This document shows positions 1 through 10,703 of a stretch of 64,000 nucleotides of DNA, one piece after another; the first letter of the stretch is position 1, and every line of letters starts with the position of its first letter. A program made the translations under genes and the position numbers. This DNA is from Blasia pusilla (lineage: Eukaryota; Marchantiophyta; Marchantiopsida; Blasiales). The DNA is taken from assembly GCA_050084515.1 (NCBI GenBank), contig CM114274.1, positions 310,001 through 374,000 on the forward strand, written 5' to 3'. The notes under the pieces were generated by a model. The model was given only the letters and a program-made list of their open reading frames with translations. It did no database searches and had not been told where the DNA came from.

Positions 1-261
1 GGGGCAAGTATCAAAGGCGACTGGAAGAGTGGCAAGAACATTCTCTGCCTCGAGGGAAGGCAGGAACTGTTTGACCTTTGCAAGGAGGCAAAGGCAGAAT
101 ACGAAAGGCTCATTGGGGCGTACACATCTCCACCAAAGCCGAGAGCTCCGATTCCAGACCCACCATTGGTTGTGACTCCATCGTCACTTCCAACGATTCC
201 GAAAATCAGGAGGGCAAGGCCGAAAGTAATTTTGCAAGAGCTCTCGGACGATGACGAGTGA
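1..261 (+). pseudogene. Last exon of ParB-methyltransferase gene, 3' part (E0)
   Basis: Frame 1 is open for 87 codons to the TGA at 259-261. It contains the end of a beta-class DNA methyltransferase fold: after motif I comes WKSGKNILCLEGRQELFDL, like the GRRFIGIE segment in which a glutamate binds the S-adenosylmethionine ribose. A proline-rich stretch and an acidic tail ending ELSDDDE follow. Homologous exons lie at 15942-16451 (minus), 19153-19660 (minus) and 47381-47890 (plus). This copy is intact as far as it is visible, but the window begins after motif I. The family assignment is inferred from motif order; the acidic tail has no known role. Confidence 0.6.
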
Positions 262-1512
262 GTTCAAAGAACTCAACGACCCAACTTGATTGAAGCGTTT
301 GGAGTAGGGAGTTTTTTGATGATGAGGCAAAAGATTTCATAGTATAGATCAAATGTACAGTTCCGAGCTTTTTTCGGATGATATAAAGGAGAATATTTTT
401 TCGAACGATGGTGGTGCTTGTAAAAGTTTGCTGAACATTTTTTATGGCTTTTCGAATGTGATTGTCTATGTACTCCGCGGACTTCAATTTTGCAACCCGT
501 CGCATTTCTCCTGCTTGCAACTTTTAACTTTTTGACCACAACACCTTTTTACCAGTTCCAGGAAACCTGTCGGATTCCGACAGGTTGCCAAATCGGACTC
601 TTTCCCTGTTGGTCCAAATTAAGAGGCAGTCTGGCGGGCTTCTTCCCTTGGCACCTTCCCCTCAACTCGTAAAGGCAGGTGTAGGCTTCTTTTCTTCTCT
701 CAGACGTGTTGGATTCCTACTACCTGTGTGATTGCAATCATGGTATTACCAAGGACGGAGCACATATTGATACTGGATGGGTGTCACATTGCAGAGCGTA
801 CAAGGTATACTGCCGAGGAAGGCGGTGGGACTCAAATCAGGTTACATGGGACCGTTATGGCGCACTTAGGGGAGGGGGGGCAAGGCTCGACGGGTCGCCA
901 ACATTTTCGATCCCCGTCTACAATCGGCCAGAGGAGCCACTTGTATCCCAGGACATTCCTTTTGTACTGTCACCGAGGAGAGTTAGGAGTAAATTTGTAG
1001 ATGACGAGGCCGAAGAAATCATAGACTAGGTCAATTATACATTTCCGAGGTTCCTTCGGAGGTAATAAAGGACGAGATTTTTTCAACCCATAATGGTGTT
1101 TGTAAAAGTTTGCTGAAATATTTTGTTGGACTTGTGGATTGTGTTCTTTTAGCTACTCAGAATTACAATTTTGCAACCCGTATGATTCCGACGGGTTGCA
1201 ACTTTTTGCTTTTTGCCCACTGCAACTTTTTAACCACTTCCAGGCAAGCTGTCGGATTTCGACAGGTTGACTGCTTGAGTGATCGGACTCTTTCCCCGTG
1301 AGACCAACTTCTGACGTATTATGGCGGGCTTCTTAACGTTTGGCTTGTTCCCCTACATTCGTCAAACCAGTTGTAGGCTTCTTTTCTTGTCTAAGAAGTG
1401 CAGGATTCCTACTACCTGTCGGATTGCCATTTCGGATTCCCAACCTGTTAGATCGTCGTGGGTGCAGGGTGGAAGAAAATCACTTCTAAAAGTCTTTCCT
1501 TTCTTATGGTGA
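262..1512 (+). other. Tandem 3' tail modules of the methyltransferase gene (E0)
   Basis: After the first stop, similar blocks follow one another. Block 1 ends in a short reading frame EFFDDEAKDFIV (about 309-345). Block 2 ends in RSKFVDDEAEEIID (stop 1027-1029). Downstream of both stops runs the same AT-rich sequence (AAAGTTTGCTGAA and flanks). Block 3 (1321-1512) holds a 63-codon open frame beginning MAGFLTFG. The blocks are diverged tandem copies of an intron plus acidic terminal exon and may supply alternative C-termini. Palindromes lie at 564-586, 1174-1200 and about 1250-1270. Confidence 0.45.
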
Positions 1513-1829
1513 GCTTTCTTACGGGTTGGGAGGGGTGCAGCTTCTCGGTTTCTCAGCCTTAAGATCTGAATGAAGGGACATCAGTTCCTCTTTACTCCAA
1601 ACAGCTAACATTCTTTTGGTTCAATTATCCTCTTATGTGTTCACATTTCACAAAGTTGGTCTTGAGCAGACACCATTCATAACCAATAGAAAGTTGGTTA
1701 TGGGGCAATTCAGAGGAGGCCATGATGCAGGCAACAATCCCTGCAAAAATAGAGGTTGGTATCCGGGTGGTCCTCCAACAAAACTACCCATGGGCACTGC
1801 TTATTGTAGACCGAGATAGGCAATGTTAA

Positions 1830-2117
1830 GAAACTTAGGCTCACATGGAGAGTGATGGAAAAATGTTTGTAGTGGTCTTATGATGTCTACTTTTTTTTCG
1901 CCCCCAGGAAAAAGGAGGTTTTTTAAGGGCCAAATGTGGACCACTACCTACTCTCTTCTAAAGATTTCCTGAATTTGAAAGCAAACAAAAATTTCAAATA
2001 TGTCAAAAAGTTTTGAAGAGAGGAGGCGGATTTGGCCCTTTTTTTTTTAAGAGAGACTCTCCTCTCTTCCTCTCTTCCCCTCCTCTCTTACTCTCTCTTG
2101 CCAAAATACCAGCCCCC
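1830..2117 (+). repeat. E-element right terminus (GGGGGCTGG end)
   Basis: This conserved terminal segment recurs at 6995-7250, 17366-17640 and 50630-50869. From inside outward it has a poly-T/CCTCC block, a stretch rich in AAATTTTTG, a pyrimidine tract of TCCTCTCT repeats, and the end AGCCCCC. Read from outside it begins GGGGGCTGGTATT, loosely matching the opposite end GAGGTGCGGTAAG, with related purine-rich tracts behind both. Confidence 0.65.
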
Positions 2118-3001
2118 GTTTGAAATCGGCACTTGTAAGATTGTCCACTTCGTCTTGAGTGCAGTTCGTACCTGTGGCGATGGGCCAAATTGTGGGGGTA
2201 TTCCCTGGAGCTCCAATGGCAATCAGACAAGACTTTCGGAAAGCGCAAGATTCAATTGGGGAGAAGAAGTATTTCAATTGATCCCCGGTCCTCGTGAAAC
2301 GATCAAAGGTTTTGAGTCCCCAAAACTGTGCGGTGGTCGTCAGTCCTTATCTGATTCTTATTTAGGAAAGTGCTGCATGCTCTCCTAATGCCATCAGATC
2401 TTGCCCTGCAGGTGGGTCCACATCTTGGGTTGCTCCGAGATATATGTCACCGTTTTAGGTTGCAATTCACCTCCATTACCGGAATCCCACATTGTTGAAC
2501 CACCCCACCGACCGGATGTTGCGAACTTCCAGCAACGGAGGGCTTTTGAAATAAAACATTCACTGATTTTGGAAAAGGGTCTCCATCACGGATTTTGGAG
2601 CGGTCCGGGGTCCCCGAATACCTGGGCGGCGTAATTTCTTCATCCAAATCAGTCACCCGATTCGTTCCTCGATGCTGTCTCTTCACCTGCCTGAAGTCAA
2701 GATACTTATCTGGTCTCCACGAGTCTCGCTCGGACCGCTCTACCACCATCTGTATGGGACGTCTTGAAACCCGCCCACGAATATCCCCACCAATGTGTAG
2801 GTCTTGCTCGAGGGGAGTTCTAGCTACGCACCGGTTGAAGGCTTCCACAAACAGTTTTTCATCACCAGATCTCACAGCCGCCCTGACATAGAGCTCGTAG
2901 ATCGAAGGCCCCCTTCCTTTTGTTATGCCTTTTGTGAGGAAGATATGGGATGCTGCAGACTGTAACATTGCTCTTGCCTGGTCTTGTTGGCATGCCTCCA
3001 C
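2118..3001 (-). pseudogene. MULE transposase, downstream exon (E6)
   Basis: The minus-strand frame runs from about 3001 through ITKGRGPSIYELYVRAAVRS and VHIGGDIRGR-like sequence, then by frameshift into a segment with FCPNESCAFRKS-like sequence in its relatives. It matches the same exon in E1 (28480-29517), E2 (39945-41400), E3 and E4. It lies between the DDE core and the SWIM finger of the Mutator-like transposase. E0 cuts it at 2118, so the SWIM finger is not in the window. Frameshifts near 2440 and 2280 and the truncation make it a pseudogene. The exact acceptor site is uncertain; a candidate AG lies near 3000. Confidence 0.6.
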
Positions 3002-3179
3002 AAGTGAAATTCGTTGGCATGCTTGTGACGACCTCTAGGAGGGATGAACACTTTGTGCTCCACTTGTGTTGGGGCAGAGGGCATTTTCATGAATGTTCAA
3101 TCCTTGCAACGACGGCAATGTTAGAAGGGAACAAAAATAGCTCAAGAGTCAAAGAAATAAGCTACCTCTCCGAACCAGA

Positions 3180-3500
3180 TGGGTTGCAAGGCTGAGGCAT
3201 CCCATGAACGACTCTGCGATCCGTCGGGTCCCGACGTGTTGCAACCCTAAACCCACCTTCTGCAACCCGTCGGATTCCGACGGGTTGCAAGAACCTTTGG
3301 CCACTCCGGGCTGGAAGATCCAAGTGCAAGTCATCCAAAACCCATCTGGGTTGAACTATTTGCAGGCCTTGTATACATGCGACTTGCATACTTGTATACG
3401 ATTTGCACCAAAATTCGGGATGCAACCCGGTTTTCGACTGGTTGCACACTGAGGCAATCTGTCCGTTTCTGACGGGTTGCACACTCGGGAAACCCGTCGC
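3180..3500. repeat. Palindrome cluster in transposase intron (E6)
   Basis: Several copies and half-copies of the 27-bp palindrome occur in the intron between the two transposase exons, for example the perfect copy at about 3261-3287. Half-copies near 3420-3500 alternate with CACTCGGG linkers, the same array type seen in E1, E2 and E3. Confidence 0.75.
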
Positions 3501-3623
3501 ATCCGACAACTTTCTTGGTTTCTTCGGTTTGAAATCCCTATAGTTCCCACGCTTCTCAACTTGAGCTGCAACTTTACAAACAATTCTCATCGTGAGCTTG
3601 ACAAGACAAAATAGTGCACTCAC

Positions 3624-5621
3624 CTGCCGCATGAAGTTTCCCCATTGTCTCATACGTACAGTCCACCAACTCAACCAAGAGCACAACTCTTTGTACTTCC
3701 CCTCAATCGCATGCTTCCTCCAACACCCATGAAGTTATTCTTGGCATTCCATGGCATGTTTCAAGGTTTTGCTATCCTTGCAGCGTTGGAGTAGAGTGAC
3801 ATGCTGTGTCCTCTTATTCTCCTTGATGCAAGATTTGGTGTACCGAATCACAGACTGTTGCCCATGGAAAGCATCCGACCTTTCCCTCTCCGGTTGAACC
3901 TCTCTACTCCTAAACACTTCCAGGATAGCAATCCACCCAGGTTGTGCATTGTCCGCCATGAACCCATAAATTTCCGGAGGTGGCCTTTTGTTTTCCTTCA
4001 CCACCTCCAATAAGAGTAACCAGCACATCTTCAAACTACCAACGTCTTCTGCTTTTACTTCACAGACAAATATAGTTTTGAGTCCCTTCTCCACATGGTC
4101 ATAAACGTGAGGACCCATTGTCAACCATCCGTTCAAAGACTCAGAGCAAATATCAAAGCTTACGGTACCGTAAAGATCTTCCCCTTCCCTCATTCGATCT
4201 ATAAGATCGAGGCCACTCGACGGACCTGTGGTTGACATTTTCAAGACATAGGCCCTGGATCCCTCGCCTCCTTGGCCCATGAACTACCATCTCTGAATGA
4301 ATGGAAATCTGGAGTTGGCCTTGATTCTGGCGATGGCATCCATTTCGGCCGTCTTTCCATCCAGAACCCGTATTTGACGCAGCAAATTCCGTAAGCATTC
4401 AGGATCAGCGAGAAATGCAAGATTTTCCCAGAGTTGTTTCTCCTCAGCCGCCGTGATCTCACCCTGTCCAAGGATTCCAAGAAATTGTTCACAAATTTGT
4501 GATGTTGTTGTGAGCTTCATCATTCTGAGCTTTGAACCCGGAGAGTTTCTGTAGACCTCTGCAACTTTCTTCGCCACGTCCTCCTTGATGTGTCTCTGAA
4601 TTGCATCGGTCACAGGATGAGTGTGGGAACTGCCAGCCTTGTGTACTCTGACGTGGAGCCCAAGTCGTGGACAATGAAAAATATGTATGCAGGACACGCT
4701 CCAACGCATAAGGGCGATGCCTGACAATGAGGACATCGATGGCCTCCCTGCGGTATGGTGGCACCGACCTCGTATGGAGTTTCTGCATTCTTGGGGGGGG
4801 ATTGCGACATTTTGACTCACCCGTTGCGCTCTAGATATGGGCATGCTGGACTTCTACACTCCAAGGCTCCGACGCATTGGCGGTGGGAGACAATCCAAGG
4901 ACCATCTGGAATTGAAGCACTAGTCCGTTGAAGCTTGCACCATCGATGACAATCAGACTTTCTGTCCATACCCTTCAGGCGTCCTCCATCTTTCTTTTGA
5001 GCAGGAGCAGCAAGTGGAGGCAACTCAAAAATGAAATTACCATTGTACGTGGGCAACAGCTTTGACAAGAATGTGCTTGAACATTTTCAAGGCCAAAGAC
5101 GATAGCAAACTATTTCTTGATACTCGCAAGAGGAACGAGTAGGCGGACAGAGGGCCCGGTTGGTGTTCGACAGATCCACTGAGATTGATAACATCCGGAA
5201 TCTCTTCAGGAAGAACAACATTATTACTAGCGTGTGAAGTTGGAGTCGAAGCCGAATCTACTGAGCTAGGAGTTATAAATGTAGAGCTCGGTGCACTAGG
5301 AAATTCTCGACCGTCTACTTGGGAAACAGAGGAATTCAGGAGCAAGCCGTAAACTCTGTATTGACCATTTGCTAGAGGTAGGAGATTCCATACTTTACGG
5401 TCTGCAATCACTGGCTGGACTATCTCACCTATTATGTCCTCCGTACCGTCCACCCTAATATCCTTGGATACAAAGATGGTTCCAATTTGGAGAAGAAATC
5501 GAACAGAGAGAAAAATTTCATCCACTGCTATGAAAGACTCACGAGCTTGCGGTCGAACAATTTTAGATTGAGGAAGGGCCGCTAGATGATTGCCACAAGT
5601 GAGCTTCACATAATTATCCAT
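3624..5621 (-). pseudogene. MULE transposase, upstream exon with DDE core (E6)
   Basis: The first transposase exon starts with MDNYVKLTCGNHLAALPQ at 5621. An N-terminal region of about 270 residues leads to a zinc-binding module (ECRSPACPY, then HRCPHC, then HTHP) like the WRKY-GCM1-type fingers of MULE transposases. A helical region follows, then the core with WLTMGPHVYDHVEKG and the aspartate of FMADNAQPGW, and then a C-terminal block that in E1 reads FHWQQ. The exon ends in FMRQ before a GTGAG donor at 3619-3623. Several frameshifts break it, for example near 5040, 4800 and 4280. The protein would cut and paste the element in the nucleus. The family call rests on motif order together with the 9-bp duplications of related copies. 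Confidence 0.7.
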
Positions 5622-6231
5622 TCCCAGAAGATTCCACCGAGAGGAGACTAAGAATGAGAATGAGAATGAGAATGTTTAATTTATAGTGAATAGGAACTCA
5701 GATTCTCCTGACAGAATTTGACTGACAAGATGAAGTTTGGTAGGTGAAAATTTCTGACACAAGGATTCAATTCTATTGCAACCTGTCGGAGTCAGGTGGG
5801 TTACAGAATTTGGGAATCAGAGACGTGGGTTGCGAAGCACACTTCATTTTGTTGGAACCCGTCGAAGTCCGTTGGGTTGGTACCCCCTTCTTGCCGACCG
5901 AAGATCTTTTGAGGCAATTTTGCTAGCATGAAGCACAAGATATCGCTTGCTTATGCTAGGGCAACCAATTGTTGGGGAATTTTGCGGGATTGTCCAACTC
6001 AGGGTTCATCTTGTGACCCGTCGGATTGCAATGGGTTGCCTTAGAACAATACGTTTTCGCATTGTTTCCCGAGGGATAGGAAAGCGTGCAACCTGTCGAT
6101 ATCCGATGGGTTGCCCTGGTACCTCGCCTATTAACCCAAGATAAGCGAAGCGTGCAACCCGTTGGCTTCGGACGGGTTGCACGCTTCTGCCTCACCTTGT
6201 AACGCAAACATGAACGAAGCGTGCAACCCGG
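5622..6231. repeat. Divergent intergenic region with palindromes (E6)
   Basis: This stretch lies upstream of the transposase start and holds a GAATGA microsatellite (about 5651-5675) and at least five palindromes or half-palindromes between 5775 and 6231. The pair around 6145-6190 has extended arms: GAAGCGTGCAACC on one side and GGTTGCACGCTTC on the other. In complete elements this region separates the transposase from the ParB-methyltransferase gene and probably holds both promoters. Confidence 0.65.
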
Positions 6232-6232
6232 C

Positions 6233-6994
6233 ATTCCATTGACCCGCGTGGGCAGGGATTCTCCCTGTAAGGTCCCCAACTCTAGTGATCCATTATCATA
6301 GGTGGCCAATACCTGGTAGGGCCCCATCCAGTTTATTTTCCGGGGAACTTGAGCCGCCGGTTATCGTACAACAGCACCAAGTCTCCAACGCTTATAGATT
6401 GTGGTCAGAGATGTCGATCGTAATGTTGTTTGCGTTCTTTTTGCACCTGTTCCGTCTGGCGTAAAGCTAACATGCGTGCTTCTTGGAAAACTTCGCCGAC
6501 GGCCTCCGTTCTCGTTCCTTACAGTACTCGATAAGTGGGCAAAGCCCATTCAATAGGGGTTAAGGGATGAACGCCATAAGTCAGGAAGAACGGGGTATAC
6601 TTTGTAGTAACCTTCTCAGCTATTCGGTATGCCCACAAAGCCGCGGCAATTTTCATGTCCCAATCATAGGAATACGTTACCGTCAATCAATTCAATATCC
6701 GGCAGATCAGGCCGTTAGATTTTTCCGTCAACCCGTTGGCTTTAGGGTTGTAGGGCGTGGTTTTCCGATGCTTAATGAGAAAGTGGGAAGTGAGAGACTC
6801 AATAGTCTTGTTTAAGAAGTGAGTGCCACGATCACTTACTAATTCCAATGGGCAGCCATAACGAGTGATAATCATCTCGTATAAAAATTTGGCCACTGCT
6901 TCACTGTCATCTTTTCGCGTGGCCACCGCCTCGACCATCTTAGTACAATAGTCGGTGGCTATGATAATATACTTCCGCCGTGTTTGGCAAGTAG
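6233..6994 (-). pseudogene. Gypsy integrase, C-terminal half (G4)
   Basis: Minus-strand reading gives ATDYCTKMVEAVATRKDD, then SDRGTHF (second catalytic Asp) and TEKSNG (catalytic Glu) of a Ty3/gypsy integrase. A C-terminal region ending NGSLELGTLQGESLPTRVNG follows. It is the same family as G3 (55444-56219). The N-terminal half is at 29901-30612, because E1 is inserted between the two with duplication GGC(A/G)AGTAG. The 3' end is lost at 6232, where it joins E6. An in-frame stop after ICRILN and indels make it a pseudogene. Confidence 0.75.
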
Positions 6995-7386
6995 GGGGGC
7001 TGGTATTCTAGCAGGAGAGAGTAAGAGAGGAGAGGAAGAGAGGAAGAGAGGAGAGTCTCTCTTAAAGAAAAAGGGCATAATCCGCCTCCTCTCTTAAAAA
7101 AATTTTGACATATTTGAAATTTTTGTTTGCTTTAAAATTCATGAAATCTTTAGAAGAGAGTAGGTAGTGGTCCACATTTGGCCCTTAAAAAACCTCCTTT
7201 TTCTTGGGGGCGAAAAAAAAGTAGACATCATAAGACCACTACAAACATTTTTCCATCACTCTCCATATGAGCCTAAGTTTCTTAACATTACCTGTCTCGG
7301 TCTACAAAAAACAGTGCCCATGGGTATTTTTGTTGGAGGACCCACCCGGATGCCAACCTCTCTTTTTGCAGGGATTGTTGCCTGCA
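6995..7386 (-). repeat. E1 left terminus, interrupted by retrotransposon
   Basis: This is the GGGGGCTGG terminus with its GAGAGGA tract (7011-7053), homologous to the right ends of E0 and E2. The sequence breaks at the TCATG of 7387-7391 and resumes at 14783. The uninterrupted version can be read at 17366-17830. Confidence 0.75.
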
Positions 7387-7391
7387 TCATG

Positions 7392-8420
7392 TGTCGTGCG
7401 CCTACTCTCCTTGAACGTTAATCTTGTTTGTTGCGGAAGCGTGCGTTCAGTAGGTCACGCTCTCAACGCTGATCTGCATCCAACCACGCACTTCGGTTAG
7501 TCGGGTCTTGGATCAATCAGCGGGATTACTTTCCGAGTTCTCGTCTCGGACTCTCTCTTCAAGCTCAACCTTCCTAGTTTCGCGGTTTCCAACACGGGCA
7601 AGTCTCGAAAGACTTGGGACAGACTTTCTGGTCGGTTCAGGAACCTGAAACGGCGTTTCGCGCCTAGCGGTTCCAACTGTCCGATGAACATCCAATGAGT
7701 TCCTCACCAAGACTCGCACGAAGTGAATCTTGGTTGGAATCCAAGTGTGGCGTGCACAAAGTCCACTCCCTTGGATCAGGTTTGGGTTTCGGGTTTCCGC
7801 GCCAAACTCCCGTTTCATCCCGTGCCTCTGAAACGCCGTTTGGCGCCCAAAGTGGGGTTTCGTTTCCCGAGACATCTCAGAGAAGGTACTCCCCTTACTA
7901 GTACTTCTGGGGATCTCCGGGGGCCCCCTACATTTAGGGAAAGACACCCGGGCCCCTCCAATTGGCCCTCAACCCGATTGCTCTCTGAATCGTTTTCGGC
8001 CAATATCTCAGCCTGTACTTATGCGTTTGCTGAGATCTTTGGTGCGTTGGAAGCGTCTCAAGATCAGCTTTCCAACGCGCCCTTACTTGTCCCGAACGCA
8101 TCTCGGAGCTCAACGTTATGGTCCTAAACACAGTCAGATTCTCCCAAACGCTAGCCGTGTTCCAAACTGGTTCTCACCTCCTTGGCAACCAACCTCCGAG
8201 ACTCAACTCATCTCAAGTCTCGGCTCGCGTTTGGTCTAGGTTTCCTGGTCGCGACCACTAACGCATGAAACGCACAACTCTGTTCCACGTTTCGTCTCTT
8301 AGACTTTTCAAGAGACTCTTCCAAACGCTCTCCAAAGCGCAAACCTTGCGGCGTGAGTTCCTTTGAGTTTCGATGTTTCGCATGGCGTATTTGGTGTTGT
8401 TTTTATGAGGGTCGCGACAC
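7392..8420 (-). repeat. G1 3' LTR
   Basis: The 1029-bp LTR has TG...CA ends. Its second half (about 7760-8420) is almost identical to 14120-14782. The first 350 bp differ by several small indels. Confidence 0.92.
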
Positions 8421-9047
8421 TCACCCCTCCTTAGAAGGTTGATGTCCTCATCAACGCAAACCTTATTGATGTTAAGTTCTGGGAAGCCGACCCCTTAACA
8501 CAGAATCGCGTTCTGGTAGCTAACCCGCAATTCCTCTTTTTGGCTTAAGTCTTAGGTTTGTCGCTTGCAGCACTTAGACTTATTAGCTTCGCTTTCGATG
8601 AGCCTAGACTAGTTACGCCAAACTAATCTAACTATCAAAATAAGCTCACTAAGTCTGCAACCTAACACTTCACTCACTATTTGTAAACAACCGCCTGTCT
8701 ACCTAGCCAACTCGTACTACTTTTGGGTCACCTGTATTCCACCTAGGCGCGTCACTAAGTTCAGTCATGAAACATGAATGAGATCACCACAAACCCCAAG
8801 ACAGACTCATCTGCCCCGCCGACGTTAGGGCGAGCCCAAATGCTAGTACTTCAACACTTGGTCCTGATCTAGATGCCTTATCTCGAATACAAGCTCTCAC
8901 CTCAAATACTCATTGTTTGGTCTCCTTGACTTACATCCTAAGCATATGAAGAACTACTCATTGCCTTGCACAAACCAAACTCAAAATTACAATACAAGCA
9001 TCGAATCTCCAAATCCATGTCTTCTTTATTGCAACAACTAAACCTTT
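8421..9047 (-). other. G1 3' untranslated region
   Basis: This interval lies between the chromodomain end and the 3' LTR. I see no coding frame in it. On the minus strand it ends with the purine run beside the LTR that would act as polypurine tract. Confidence 0.6.
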
Positions 9048-9440
9048 CTAGTTACAACGGGTTATATCGGCCCAAGCTTTCCGGTCACAAGTTATGTCCA
9101 TTGCTTCACCGGTACTAACGACGTGCCTTTCTTGCATCCATCTGAAGTCACGCAATGCTTCTTGCGCATGTTCTAGATCCGCCTCCGCAATCCAAGTCGC
9201 CTCTTTCACATGATAGCCTTTCCACTTGACCAAGTACTCGTTTAGTGGCCCTACGCCTGGAACGCAGAATAGTCTCAACCTCGAACTCTGGTTCCTCATT
9301 TCGATGACCGGTTGTGGTCTCAACATCCTCCTTCGCTCTGGGCGCACATTGTCTTGAAGATACTTCTTCAATAATGACACATGGAAAGTCGGGTGAATCT
9401 TGAACTCGTTGGCGGCTCCAACGTGTACACATCCTCAAAC
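9048..9440 (-). pseudogene. G1 integrase tail with chromodomain
   Basis: Minus-strand sequence contains NEYLVKWKGYHVKEATWIAE followed by DLEHAQEALRDF. This is the aromatic-rich core of a chromodomain (YLVKWKG and EATWE-like motifs) as found at the C-terminus of chromovirus integrases, where it directs integration to particular chromatin. Upstream, the expected SRVFHVS-like integrase end is only partly readable in another frame (TCARSIA and neighbours), so at least one frameshift separates the domain from integrase. The domain itself looks largely intact. A stop follows at about 9048. Confidence 0.8.
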
Positions 9441-9717
9441 GGCTTTGCCTTGATCACATACGGTCCAAAGATACTTGGCTGAAAATTTCATGAGACAATT
9501 CTTTCGGAAGAGTGAGATTCTTAACACTCAACCACACTTGTTCCCCAACTTGAAACTCACATGGCGCCGACTTTTGTTAGCATGCTTTACGTACCTTAGT
9601 TGAGCCTTGGCGAGACTTTCTCTCGCTTCGCTCTTGTCGTTCTGCATTTCCACTAACAAACATTCCGCCGTTGCTTGACGAGTGTGTGTCGATGTATTGC
9701 CCTTCAAAAGAGCTAAG

Positions 9718-10311
9718 TCAAGAGGCCCTTCGGTTCTCTTTGATACGCTTGGAAGAAACGGAGATTCTCGGTTTGCGAGAATGCTTAGTCGAGTTGTAAC
9801 AATACTCAGCCATACTTAACCACTTGGCCCAATCTCTTTGGTCCGCACTCACGTAATTCCGTAAGTATTGGTTTACGACCGAGTTTACTTTTTTCCGTTT
9901 GCCCATCCGTTTGAGGATGGAAGGCCGTACTAAAGCGAGTTTGGTCCGGAACCTCTGAATAGATGTTTCCAAAAGGCACTTTGGTAAACTTTGGATCTCG
10001 ATCGGACACAATGCTCCTAGGCAATCCGTGACGCCACCAACCATCCAGGAATAGTCGGAAGTCGCGAGGCCGTCGTCGCAGACTCTCTCGTCGGCACAAA
10101 CCTCCCCAACTTGCTAAACCGATCAACTATCACAAGTATAGCGTTGTATCCCTCGGTCTGGAAGACTCGTAATGAAATCCATGCTAATGCTTTGCAAGGG
10201 TCCCTCCGGGATTGGCAAAGGATGAAGTAAACCTTGTTTCTTCGCATAAGACACGCGGTTACTTTGGCGAGTCACGCATGTTTTCACATATTGAGCAACA
10301 TCTTCCTTCAT
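9718..10311 (-). pseudogene. G1 integrase
   Basis: Minus-strand fragments show the end of the HHCC finger and linker (MKEDVAQYVKTCVT, GLLHPLPIPEGP). The core follows, with SMDFITSLP (first Asp), IVSDRDPKF (second Asp), FHPQTDGQTEK (catalytic Glu) and then NYVSADQRDWAKWL. The three acidic residues are visible but lie in different frames, broken near 10240, 10120 and 9900. The enzyme would join the cDNA to host DNA. As it stands no single frame encodes it. Confidence 0.8.
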
Positions 10312-10703
10312 GTTGGGCGGAAGAACCTCTTAGACAAAACAGCAAGAGTGGATTTCTCCCCTTTGTGTCCCATAAAGGTCCATCATGACATTCCACAAAC
10401 ACCTTGGTTCGTAGCTTGCCTTGACCTACATAGATCTGCTCTGCTTAAACCTTAGCAAGCCGTGTCTCAAACTCAGATTGGCCACCTTTTCGCCCGCTTT
10501 AACTTCCCAAGGTACTCCTCGCTTGCTCATCCTTCATGTATCCTTCACATTTAATCCTTCTTTCCAGGTCTGTTTCATTAGGGAACATTGCTCTCAACAC
10601 TTGTGTTGTCGATGGCATGTGTTCATCCTCTGCTTAACGATCCTGGAATGACATTGTCTTTCCCGGCTTGTGGATTAGCTCCACATTCATCAACGCCAAG
10701 GTA

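Larger units (their letters stand above)
1..2117 (+). mobile_element. E0: 3' part of a giant MULE
   Basis: This is the right-hand part of an E element. It starts inside the last methyltransferase exon, passes through tail modules and ends at position 2117 with the family terminus ACCAGCCCCC. The next base begins transposase-exon sequence of another E element (E6), so E0 is inserted in E6. The left end and left target-site duplication lie outside the window. The right flank begins GTTTGAAAT, which should be the 9-bp duplication. Confidence 0.75.
2118..6231 (-). mobile_element. E6: MULE fragment carrying the transposase half
   Basis: This E element lies in the same orientation as E2, with its transposase on the minus strand. 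It is cut at 2118 by the E0 insertion and ends abruptly at about 6231, inside one half of a palindrome, where gypsy integrase sequence starts. The methyltransferase half is missing to the right. Whether the SWIM end survives to the left cannot be seen. Confidence 0.7.

Noticed and set aside
706-1029. A cysteine-containing 107-codon protein (YLCDCNHGI, WVSHCRAYKVYCRGR) as a separate zinc-finger gene
   Set aside because: In the other copies the frame is shifted and the cysteines are not kept; only the last 25 codons (RSKFVDDEAEEIID) are consistent.
1830-2117. Long terminal inverted repeats for the E elements
   Set aside because: The two ends share only a loose 12-base pattern and purine tracts; over 100-200 bp I could not align them convincingly.
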